A DNA stretch of 64,000 nt from Calliopum simillimum (lineage: Eukaryota; Arthropoda; Insecta; Diptera; Lauxaniidae), in contig OX638369.1 of the NCBI GenBank assembly GCA_951812925.1, positions 13,793,329 to 13,857,328 on the forward strand, read 5' to 3'. Made by a program: the position numbers and the translations under genes. Positions within the stretch are counted from its first letter, which is position 1. Each line of letters opens with the position of its first letter. The notes beneath the pieces were generated by a model. It had not been told where the DNA came from, made no database searches, and saw only the letters and a program-made list of their open reading frames with translations. Positions 55,898 to 64,000 of the stretch are shown in pieces.

Positions 55898-56971
55898 GCC
55901 TGTTCCGTCATCCGTGTGGTTTGAATTACTTTTCATTTAAGAGGCTTTTTGATGAAAATGGTGAGCACCATGATAAAAAGTATTAGAATCATGTTTGTGG
56001 TTTTTACAGGTTCTACAAATAATATTGATTTGTACTTACGAAAATGTAACCGTTTCGGAAATATTCGATTAAGTCGAATGTTTCGACTTTTTGCGGTTTT
56101 TTAGGAATATTTCTTCTTCAATATTATTTGTAAAAACCGTAATGCTCCACAAAAACGATTCTAATACTTTTTTTCATGTGACTCACCATGTTCATCAAAA
56201 AGCCTCTTGAATGAAAAGTAACCCTTGTGCCGCGTCTGGATTGAAATGGATTAAATTTAAACAATCCATTCTGACCCAGAATTGTGTACCAGAATTCTCG
56301 TATAGATTTGGATTAACAATGGGATCAATCCATTTAAATCCAGGAAATATGGATTGTTGCGAAATATTGGAATGGTTTCAGGCGCAGTCTATCAATCTTT
56401 CCTGATCCAGAATTGTGTACCAGATTTCTCCGACAGATTTGGATTAAAAATTGGATCACTCCATTTAAATCCAGTCAAATCCATTTTTATCCCAACAAGA
56501 TACTTCATGACTTCCTGCAATAACTGGATTTTGCTGATTTGTGTTCAAGGAGATAATATTCCGGCATGAACAATATCGTGGGTTCCTGGGATTGTGGTAT
56601 ATCTCACTGGAATAAAAGTCCAACTACAATCTCTTTGAGTCCTTTTCAAACCAATTATGCACTTAAAAAAGAGCGCGATCAATATCAATCCAGTCAAATC
56701 CATTTTGATCCAACTGCAATTATTTAAGTTTACTATATGTCAACCTTTTTTGTTACTGCACTTTATAAACATCAAGTAAATGCCATTCTTAAATTGAAAA
56801 CATAATCCACAATAATCCATTTCAATCCATACCAACCGTTAGATTCAATCCAGAGGTTTCATGGTCTGGATTGTGTGGATCCAAATAGATTCAAATGGAT
56901 ACTTTCTTTATACATATTAATCCATTAGAATCTAGACTTGGCACGGACTAGACACGGATTACGGAACAGGC
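55898..56971. mobile_element. 1,074-bp TIR element with internal hairpin and ATCCA-rich interior
   Basis: Inverted ends GCCTGTTCCGTCATCCGTGT and, in complement, GCCTGTTCCGTAATCCGTGT (one mismatch in 20). Just inside the left end, 55925-56225 forms a 300-bp hairpin (TTACTTTTCATTTAAGAGGC / GCCTCTTGAATGAAAAGTAA). The right two-thirds is packed with TGGATT/AATCCA words in both orientations (for example TTTAAATCCAG near 56334 and 56464). No target duplication is certain. No transposase. Confidence 0.75.
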
Positions 56972-57715
56972 TTGATAGTCAAGAAATGCTAAAGATTTAG
57001 TTAAATTAAAAGAAACCGATTGTTGACTAAAGTTTAAGAAGCTTGCAAAATAAAAAAATATGGAAATCAAAAGATTTTGAAATGGTTGGAAAATGTTAAA
57101 AACAAAACAAAGAAATAATTTCCGAAACTCGGAAAATTAAAACAAAAATATCGAAAAAAAAAAATATAGAAAAAAAACTTGTGTGTCGTAAAACCAGCAC
57201 AAATCTGCATCAGCTCAGAAGGTAGTCATTTGACCGATATTAATTTTTCAACATAATCTTATCAATTTCATAACTTTATATGAACTTTTCGTGAAGACAG
57301 CTCCCAACAACATAAAGCAAATAACATACTTATTAGATTGCTCATATCTGCAAAGTTGTAATTTTAATGCTCCCAGTCCATAAAAGAGTAAATCGCTTTA
57401 ACTTTCCGTAACTTCTAAATTTTTTTTGCTGATGAGCTTAAGCCATATCTTGTAGATAATGATCAAACAAATATTTTCTTCTTAAAAGTTTTTGTTCCAA
57501 AAAAAAAAGCAATTGTTATTTTGTTTCAAAAATATAAATTTTTAATAATATTTTTACAACTTTGTGTCTAGAAATGGATTTTTTGCAATTTTTAAAGGGC
57601 AAAATATTTCTTTTGGAAATCACATATTGTAAGAATCTAATTTTATGAATTGTTAGTGTATATATTGTATAGTATGTATGTCTATTGCATATATTACTCT
57701 GATTTGGAAAAAAAT
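56972..57715. other. Non-coding stretch downstream of the SVWC-like gene
   Basis: No further exon was found on the minus strand here, consistent with the gene ending at the poly(A) signal at 57716. Confidence 0.45.
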
Positions 57716-57721
57716 TTTATT
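57716..57721 (-). promoter_or_regulatory. Poly(A) signal AATAAA of the SVWC-like gene
   Basis: Canonical AATAAA on the minus strand, about 70 nt past the stop codon at 57791-57793. In this A+T-rich DNA the hexamer could occur by chance, but position and strand are right. Confidence 0.5.
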
Positions 57722-57790
57722 TTTATATATTAAAAATAGCGTTTTTAAGAAAATTAGTAAAAAAAAAATTAAGGAAAATTTTTTATACTT

Positions 57791-58254
57791 TCAAGTTATG
57801 CGTTCAATTTTTAATTCACAACAAGCCGGATACTTTCGACTTGCATCAACATAATCACCATATTTGTATCCTGGCTGGAAAAGTTCTTTCACACTGCAAC
57901 TAAAATTAAAAACAAAAAAGAAAACGACAAAAAAAGGTCTACAATTGATTTCCATTCATATTGAATTTACGAACGTATAAATTTCAGCCATAAAAGTATC
58001 ATAGCAATATATAACTGCACATGGAACCCTTTTATCTTTATGTATTCCTGGCCAAATAACATAATCAGGTTCAATGGTGCACTTGTGTGGGTTTTCTGAA
58101 AGTTTGTGTTTATTTGTGTGAGTATTATTTCAAAGTGTCACATCCTTTTACTTTAATTCTTACCCTCTACAAGATAATATCCAGTTCGAAAGGAACCCAT
58201 AGATGTTGTTACAACAGATAGCAATACGACTACTATAGAGAATGTCGTTCTCAT
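57791..58254 (-). CDS. Small secreted SVWC-like cysteine-rich protein (three exons, 106 residues)
   Basis: Minus-strand gene with coding exons 58254-58164, 58095-57975 and 57899-57791. Intron 1 (68 bp) is GTAAGA...TTTCAG. Intron 2 (75 bp) is GTTCGT...TTTTAG with a strong pyrimidine tract. The phases (1, then 2) join into one frame from ATG to TGA. Residues 1-20 (MRTTFSIVVVLLSVVTTSMG) form a signal peptide. The mature part has Cys at 36, 56, 61, 72, 97 and 98; PGYKYGDYVDASRKYPACC near the end matches the single-domain VWC pattern (PG..., GDY.D.S..YP.CC). Typical SVWC proteins have eight Cys; one mid-domain Cys and the final Cys are missing here, so it is a divergent member or related family. 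An alternative TTGCAG acceptor six bases inside exon 3 keeps frame but drops Cys72. Some insect SVWC proteins (Vago) are induced by infection; a role here is unproven. Confidence 0.82.
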
Positions 58255-58272
58255 TTTAATTCGTGGATTTTC

Positions 58273-58309
58273 CAATGAGATGTTTACAGCAAAATATACA
58301 ATGTTTAAA
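58273..58309 (-). promoter_or_regulatory. Possible core promoter of the SVWC-like gene
   Basis: Upstream of the ATG on the minus strand are TTTAAA (58309-58304) and TATATTT (58298-58292), then an initiator-like TCATTG (58278-58273). TTTAAA lies about 33 nt from the initiator A, a usual TATA distance. This would give a 5' leader of about 20 nt, short but possible. Suggestive only. Confidence 0.3.
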
Positions 58310-58730
58310 TGAAGTTCAATTCGAAAAGTAAGCGGCTATTATCCTGTTGTTTTTTTAGCATATTTTGATAATTGCGGTTATCGGTTATTTGTGTAAAAAT
58401 TGCAGTCTTCTTTTTCACTTTGAAAGTTGTATAACTTAATTAGGAGACGTTAAGTTGAAATTTTTCGCCTAAGCTAAGGCAGTGTCTACTGCGTAAATGG
58501 AGTTTATTTAAAACAATAGCATGACTTTAGTTTCGGCTTTTACGCCAACTCTAAAGGCACGAATCTAGCAGGGGGTTGGAGGAGGTGCGAGTACTGAAAA
58601 ACCTATTGACTTGTGTGCAAATAGTCCATTCGATATTGTTCAGATATATTTTTATGTAATCACTACAACCGTAAGTTCCAGATTATAGTCTTCTTGGAGA
58701 TGAAACAAATTTTCCATATAAGTTGCAATA
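58310..58730. other. Upstream flank of the SVWC-like gene
   Basis: No repeat was recognised here, so this roughly 420-bp stretch may hold the gene's upstream control region. No NF-kB or other specific site could be identified with confidence. Confidence 0.35.
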
Positions 58731-58935
58731 AAAGTTGTCCCGTATTTCACGCAAGACTTGAATTAAATAGAAAACACATTTTATTTTTCAATTGTTCTTA
58801 TTTTTTAAAGAAACATAAAGTACATAAGACAGGGTTATGTACAAAATAGCATATTGGTTAGATAATCTCCACGGCTTAACTGGCACATACACCATTTTGC
58901 ATAAATAAGGCTGATTTACGTTAAGTTAGTTAGTT
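58731..58935. mobile_element. GTGTCCC-family MITE, truncated copy
   Basis: It starts AAAGTTGTCCCGTATTTCAC after TA at 58729-58730, then AATAGAAAACACATTTT and GGCTTAACTGGCACATACAC, and TTTTGCATAAATAAGGCTGA. This matches the reverse complement of 17884-18188. The far end is missing. Confidence 0.75.
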
Positions 58936-59339
58936 TAAAAAAATTTAAAAATGGGAGTGTTACGTCAACGTACGCGCCTACCTCCCATAGAAAGTGAACT
59001 AAAATTCTTTATCCATAAAAGTAAGCAACACATTATTTTCATATGTAGTAATACTTACATTGTTGCAAACACGGTTTATTCAGAAATTATTTGAGTTTTG
59101 AATTGGCTTAAACAGGAGGGTTACTATTTATATTTCGGGAACTGGCAACACTAATGTCAATAGCAAAAATCTGGCAACTTCAAAACAAAGTTTTTTAGCA
59201 TAAACGTACTCACAACGTTGTGATGTTCAAGTGCTATTTGTTTTGTTTACAGTGAGTTAAGTAGATCAATTTGGCCAAAAAATGGAATTTCTAGAGATGG
59301 TTTTCGTTGGATTATTATTCACAACTTACGACATGAATT
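58936..59339. other. Non-coding stretch
   Basis: No gene or element was recognised between the truncated MITE and the foldback Z arm. Confidence 0.4.
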
Positions 59340-59744
59340 ATCTTAACAAGAATGTGTCGATAAAAATTCTTAGCATTTTTTGCCCAATACACTTTTTTCG
59401 TAAGTTCCCTTGCTTTTTAGAAAAAAAAACGTCACGCTTCGTTATTGAAAAACGTAAAAAAATCGATTTTTGGAATCGAATATTATCTATACCCCAAAAA
59501 CAAAAATAGTTTTTAAACGCCAAAATTTTGGTAAGAACATAATCTTTACTTCTAAAATACTCTAGGGTATCCATTTTCTCATCAAAAAAAGATGTGACCA
59601 AAAAATATGTTTTTTTTAGCTAAAATGGGCCTTTAGTAGAATCAAATGTGCTTAATTGGTTTTCTTCAGAATCAGAAAAAAAATTGATGCAGATATCGTG
59701 TCAAAGAGTCCTTCTAACTTTTGAGTTGGTTTCGGGATGATTTA
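59340..59744 (+). repeat. Foldback Z, single arm
   Basis: Colinear with the right arm at 26990-27365: CAATACACTTTTTTCGTAA, TTTTTAAACGCCAAAATT, GGGTATCCATTTT, GATGCAGATATCGT, GAGTCCTTCTAACTTTTGAG, TTTCGGGATGATTT. It is cut at 59744 by Helitron-like copy H4. Confidence 0.8.
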
Positions 59745-60351
59745 CATACCCTACACCCAGGGTATATTCACTTTGTCCATCCGTTTGTAACGTAAAGGAG
59801 GAGTGGCAGCTATAGAAAAGTTGTTCTGAGTTGACATAGCCAAGTCCGTCTGTCTGGCTGGCTGTGTGTGGAGATACATTTTTTGGGAAAACTGCCTCTG
59901 TCGTCAAAGTCCGCTCGTGGGATTGAAAAAGAGCAAAATCGGTCAACGGACACGTCTACCGCCCATACAAAAAATATGTTCAAAATGCAACTTTAGGAGT
60001 ATTTTTCACGACAATTCAACCAAAATACTCAAAACTACTACGAATTGTAAGCGCAAGCTCTAAGCAAAAACTGGGCGAATTCGGACTAGAGGGCGTGGCA
60101 CCTCCCATTTAAAAAAACATCAAAATGCTATACTGAAAGAGTTTTTTGAGATAATCCAACAAAATTTCACTCAAATACTAAGGACTATAAATGCACGCTC
60201 TGCGCTAAAACTAGATGAGCTCAAACAAGAAGGCATTTTTTGAGATTATCCAATCAAATTTCACTCAGACACTAAGAACTATAAATGCAAGCTCTGAGCA
60301 AAAACTGGGTGAACTCGGACAAGAGATCGTGACACCTCCCATATAAGCAAA
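59745..60351 (+). mobile_element. Helitron-like element, copy H4 (3'-truncated)
   Basis: It begins CATACCCTACACCCAGGGTA (5' hairpin), then ATTCACTTTGTCCATCCG, GTCCGTCTGTCTGGCTGGCT and about 2.5 tandem units with AACTGGGCGAATTCGGACTA and AGGGCGTGGCACCTCCC. The 3' hairpin and CTAG are absent. It interrupts foldback Z. Confidence 0.75.
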
Positions 60352-61301
60352 ATTAACTCTCCCCCCATATTTTTGGAAAATATTAAATTACTTAAAGAGT
60401 TCATGACCATTAAACAAGAAAAAAAAATACCACATCTTCTTTAATGATCAGCGCATAGATAAAAAAAAAATCACAATTGAATCTTTATGCTAAAAACTGT
60501 TTACTACCCAACCAAAAGGGGTAAAAAACGTTGCTATATTCATCAAAACTTTTATATTAAAATCATATAAAATTTTTTTTTATTTTCATCATGTGAGGTA
60601 GTGATTTCCATTTTATTATGGTTTACAGCAGACTTTGAATTGATTTATAACAGCATTATTTAACTCCGTTTTAATGGCTTCATAAATTTAATCAAATCGA
60701 AATGGGCCAAAACTACAGACAAAAATAAAGCAGTATAATTTATATATACGCATGTATGTACAACATGCAAAGATGTAGGTTTTGATATATAAAAACGAAA
60801 AAAAGGAACATCTCATCAGAAAATTTACGAGCGTATGAGTAACGTGTATAAAAATACAAAAAAAAATAAAATATTCATCATAACGTAAGAAAGGAATTTT
60901 AAATTCGCAAAAACTGCAGTCAAGTGATTTTTATGAGATATAGAAAATATGATTTATTAAGAATTTAATTAAAATTTTGGTTACTGATCATTGAAATCGA
61001 TTTATTTCACTTGAAAAAGAAAATTTCTATTAATTAGTATAACGAATGTCTGCTGTTTTCATAAATAGCTTAGTAGTATTTTTGCAGGAGAACAACCGGA
61101 TGTTTATGTATCAGGTTTTTAAAATAAAATTTGTTTTTAATTTGTATAAAAAAGGTCGAATAAATTTCTTAAAATGTATAGAGTTTTTATTTTAAAGGAA
61201 ATACGTTAAAAGTTTATGCAATGCAACACTGATATCCGTATCAAGACAAGACTAGACTACACAGAGCGAAGAAAAAAAGCATAACTTGCGTTGCTAAATG
61301 A
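60352..61301. other. Non-coding stretch, no gene recognised
   Basis: A+T-rich; no exon, RNA gene or element identified. Confidence 0.4.
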
Positions 61302-61502
61302 GTTTCTACCACGTTCGTGAGTGTTTTAACAACGTTTCGTTGCTAATTAGGATTTAACAACGCTCCAAGATCTTATTTGTATGGTGCGTTGCTAAAGCAC
61401 TCACGAACGTGGTTGAAACTTATTTAGCAATGTTGGTTGGCAAGCGTTGTTAAATCCAAATCAGCAACGATATGTGGTCAAAACACTCACGAACGTGGTA
61501 GT
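61302..61502. repeat. 201-bp inverted repeat with three CTCACGAACGTGGT blocks
   Basis: ACTCACGAACGTGGTAG (about 61485-61501) and its complement (61308-61325), plus a third block ACTCACGAACGTGGTTGAAA (61399-61418), lie in a stem that also pairs TTAACAACGCT / AGCGTTGTTAAATCC and GTTGCTAAATGAGTTTC / GAAACTTATTTAGCAA. A compact MITE; no target duplication defined. Confidence 0.65.
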
Positions 61503-61612
61503 TAGCTAATTTCAAAACAAACAGACTTTCAGTCAACTTCACAATAATGATGGCAGTGGCTGAGCTTGTTAACGTCCACATCTATCACACAACAATACCA
61601 AACAAAAAAATA

Positions 61613-62200
61613 CAGTGTTCCAATCATGTCTTCGTACAGTAGCTGTTTCCAACTTAAGTGACAAAAAACAATAAAGTGGGGCAAAAAATTTGAAAAAGTT
61701 TTAATGCCGATTTATTTAGTAAATATTTATGTTCAATTAAGATACGAAAAATAATTCACTTCAATTTTTTTTTGCATATATATTGACTAAAAATAAATCA
61801 AAGTCGCAAATTTGACTCCAATAAAGTCTTCGTACACTTGAACTTTTGTTTGCATTTTTGATCTTTTTTGCTGAAAATTTTCCTTTCAAAATAACGGTTT
61901 TCACACGTGATACACATCCGTAACAAGGCAAGTGCTAATTTGATGAGTTTTGATTAAATTTTTTTAAAACTACGCCTGGTAAATACCTGTTAGTTGAAGA
62001 GCGTAAGCTTTCATTGAATCTACATGTGAAGAAGCAAAAATCATACGCGGTACTAGCCAAACTATTGTCCCGCAACCTTTCTACTATCCAGTGTGTAATC
62101 GGCCGCTTTAAATATGAAGACCGCGTCGAGAATAAGCCCAAATTAGAACGCCCCACAGTGCGTTGAGCGCATACAAGGCATGGTCAAAAATAGAAGGAGT
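61613..62200 (+). mobile_element. Tc1-like element remnant (5' IR/DR region plus transposase start)
   Basis: It begins CAGTGTTCCAATCATGTCTT after TA at 61611-61612. TCTTCGTACAGT (near 61629) recurs as TCTTCGTACACT (near 61829), about 200 bp inside, reproducing the paired direct repeats of Tc1-like IR/DR ends. Transposase N-terminal sequence follows at 61978. No 3' end was found; the element seems truncated before mariner 3. Confidence 0.65.
61978..62166 (+). pseudogene. Tc1-like transposase DNA-binding domain fragment
   Basis: The frame contains EERKLSLNLHVKKQ, then AKLLSRNLSTIQCVIGRFK and EDRVENKPKLERPT before a TGA. This is the paired-type helix-turn-helix of Tc1-like transposases (L-x-R-x-x-S-T-I-x-x-V-I-x-R-F-K) followed by the NKP-R-x-G-R-P linker, here KLERPT. 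No start codon is in frame and the DDE domain is absent. Stops follow at 62164 and nearby. Confidence 0.8.
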
Positions 62201-62707
62201 GGTTAGATCGATGAAATTTGGTATTATAAGTAATTTGGGGTCGTTGAGCTCAAAAATTATCTCAGATTTGTTGTGAACTTTATAGTTTTGCTAAAAACCA
62301 GGTATTTGGGACGATTTTCTTAAGCTCCATATATAACGATGATGAAAAAGTAATGTTTAATGTTAACAAATGAAATATACGTAGTAGAAATAATATTTTG
62401 TGTACTTCTGAGACCATTTGTGTTAATAAAAACAAAAAAAAAAATGTTCAACATAAATTTTATATTTCATGCAAATTTTTCCTTGTAAACATTTTTAAAA
62501 AAAGAAAAAAAATATTTGTAGGACGAAGTAGGAAAAGTAATTTGCAGTTCTTGATTATATAGAATCCGTACAAGTAGATTAAAAAAAAGGGCACTTATTT
62601 TTATAAGATTTGTTTTTTTTTTTTTGTCATCGAAATTTGTCAATTTCTGAAGTTTTTCATTTGATAATATCATGTATTAAAATCACTACAATATTTGATA
62701 TATATTA
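62201..62707. other. Non-coding stretch
   Basis: A+T-rich spacer between the Tc1-like remnant and mariner 3; nothing recognised. Confidence 0.4.
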
Positions 62708-62709
62708 TA

Positions 62710-63984
62710 TTGGGTGTACAACTTAAAAACCGGAATTTGACGGTGAATGTCCGTACTAACAAATATCGTGAAAGCTCGAACTTTATATATATGTCATTTT
62801 GAAGGTACATTTGACAGCTGTCAAAATCAGTCAACAAAACAATTTTATCATTATTATTTTTCACGATGAATAACTTCGAAAATTGGAGAAAAAGACAGCA
62901 TTTGCGGGAGGTTCTGTTGGGTCATTTTTTTGCAAAGAAAACTGCTGCGGAAAGTCATAGTTTGCTTGTAGAAGTTTATGGGGACTATGTTCCAGCTGAA
63001 TCAAGCTGTTGTGAGTGGTTTTGACGGTTTAAAAGTGGTGATTTTGATGTCGAAGACAAAGAACGTCCTGGTCAGCCGAAAAAATTTGAGGATGAAGAAT
63101 TGGAGGCATTACTCGATCAAGATTCATGTCAAACGCAAGAAGAACTTGCAGAACCATTGGAAGTTGATCGAGCAACAATTTCCAGACGTTTGAAAGCCTT
63201 GGGAATTTTTCAAAAGATGGGAAATTGGGTGCTATACGAGTTGAAGCCAAGGGACGTCGAACGCCGATTTTTGATGTCCACAATGCTGCTTGGACGCCAC
63301 AAAAGGAAGGGTTTTTGCATCGTTTTGTCACTGGCGATGAGAAGTGGATCCATTACGATAATCCCAAGCGCAAAACAGCGTATGTCAAGAAAGGTGAAGC
63401 CGGCCCATCACAGCCGAAGCCAAATATTCACTCTTCGAAGGTAATGCTCTGTATTTGGTGGGACCAGCTAGGTGTGATCCATTATGAGCTGTTGCCAGGT
63501 GGCCAAACCATTAATGCTCAACTCTATCGTCAACAATTGATCCGATTGATGCAGAAAATCCAGGCAGAGCGGCCAACGTATGCGACCAGACACGAGTCAA
63601 TCATTTTCCACCACGATAACGCTCGGCCACATATTGCTTCCCCAGTCAAAAATTATCTGGAAAACAACGGATGGGAAATTTTGCCTCACTCGCTTTATAG
63701 CCCAGACCTTGCACCATCTGACTACCATATGTTTCGATCGATGCAGAATGCCCTATCAGGAATACGGTTCACTTAAATTCAAGATATCGAAAATTGGCTC
63801 GATTCATTTTTGGCCGCCAAGCCGGCGCAATTTTTTTGGGATGGAATTCATAAATTGCCCGACAGATGGGGAAATGTTGTAGCTTCCAATGGACAATACT
63901 TTGAATAAAATATATTGTAACATTTTTCCACAATAAAACATCAAATTTCGCAAAAAAATTCCGGTTTTTAAGTTCTACACCCAA
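62710..63984 (+). mobile_element. mariner element 3 (1,275 bp, near full length)
   Basis: TIRs begin TTGGGTGTACAACTTAAAAA and are matched at the right end with one difference. TA flanks at 62708-62709 and 63985-63986. Length is typical of a complete mariner. Same subfamily as mariner 2, with near-identical leader and trailer, so the two copies are probably close in age. Confidence 0.96.
62866..63908 (+). pseudogene. mariner DD34D transposase, nearly full length (element 3)
   Basis: An ATG at 62866 starts MNNFENWRKRQHLREVLLGH. The coding span to the TAA at 63906-63908 corresponds to about 347 codons, the normal mariner length. Order: first helix-turn-helix, WVL-YELKPRDVERR linker region, TGDEKW with catalytic Asp 1, HHDNARPH with Asp 2, and YSPDLAPSD with Asp 3; 34 residues separate the last two, so it is DD34D. 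Three lesions disable it: a TGA in place of an Arg codon (near 63022; element 2 has CGA there), a one-base loss in a T run near 63311-63315, and a TAA at 63774. Everything else is open, implying fairly recent inactivation. Confidence 0.95.
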
Positions 63985-64000
63985 TATATTTTCCACAATT

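Noticed and set aside
63229..63331. Minus-strand frame overlapping mariner 3
   Set aside because: Antisense shadow of the transposase coding region.

Overview
The window looks like non-coding chromosomal DNA of a higher fly, most likely a tephritid or similar large-genome dipteran. The evidence is strong A+T richness, long homopolymer and CAG/CAA runs, introns of 68-75 bp in the one gene found, an insect-type tRNA-Trp, and many mariner, hAT, Tc1-like, LINE and Helitron-like remnants. Species and chromosome cannot be fixed from the sequence alone. Nothing is bacterial or viral.

Only two host genes can be supported. One is a 72-nt tRNA-Trp(CCA) on the minus strand at 25750-25821. The other is a small three-exon minus-strand gene at 57791-58254 coding for a 106-residue secreted cysteine-rich protein that resembles single-domain von Willebrand factor C (SVWC) proteins. 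It is missed by simple ORF finding because each exon is only 91-121 bp. All other recognisable coding sequence is broken transposon sequence: three mariner transposases (2423-3079, 39212-39878, 62866-63908), a hAT dimerisation domain (47423-47563), a Tc1-like DNA-binding domain (61978-62166) and a LINE reverse transcriptase C-terminus (52182-52460).

Layout. 1-3.2 kb: a foldback palindrome, then a mariner inserted in a dispersed repeat and itself hit by a 719-bp MITE. 3.2-8 kb: mostly unassigned AT-rich DNA. 8-10.5 kb: a dispersed repeat with a nested MITE, then a segment with five copies of a GGTTGTGGGCC motif. 10.5-18 kb: old dispersed repeats and an inverted repeat. 18.3-18.9 kb: a roughly 28-bp minisatellite. 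20.7-21.3 kb: a Helitron-like element. 22.9 kb: a 51-bp LINE stub between 14-bp duplications. 25.8 kb: tRNA-Trp. 26-36.8 kb: a run of foldback, Harbinger-like and satellite-bearing elements. 38-40 kb: the second copy of the 8-kb repeat, carrying mariner 2. 41.5-44.6 kb: a 3,115-bp element with identical 211-bp terminal inverted repeats and a 7-bp target duplication. 46-49.2 kb: a three-level nest (MITE, Helitron-like element, hAT). 50.6-52.5 kb: palindrome, Helitron-like array, LINE. 54.5-57 kb: tRNA-like duplicated repeats and a 1.07-kb inverted-repeat element. 57.7-58.3 kb: the SVWC-like gene. 59-64 kb: more repeat copies, a Tc1-like remnant and mariner 3.

Sequence comparison was done by eye. 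Boundaries given with target duplications are exact; other repeat boundaries are accurate to a few tens of bases.
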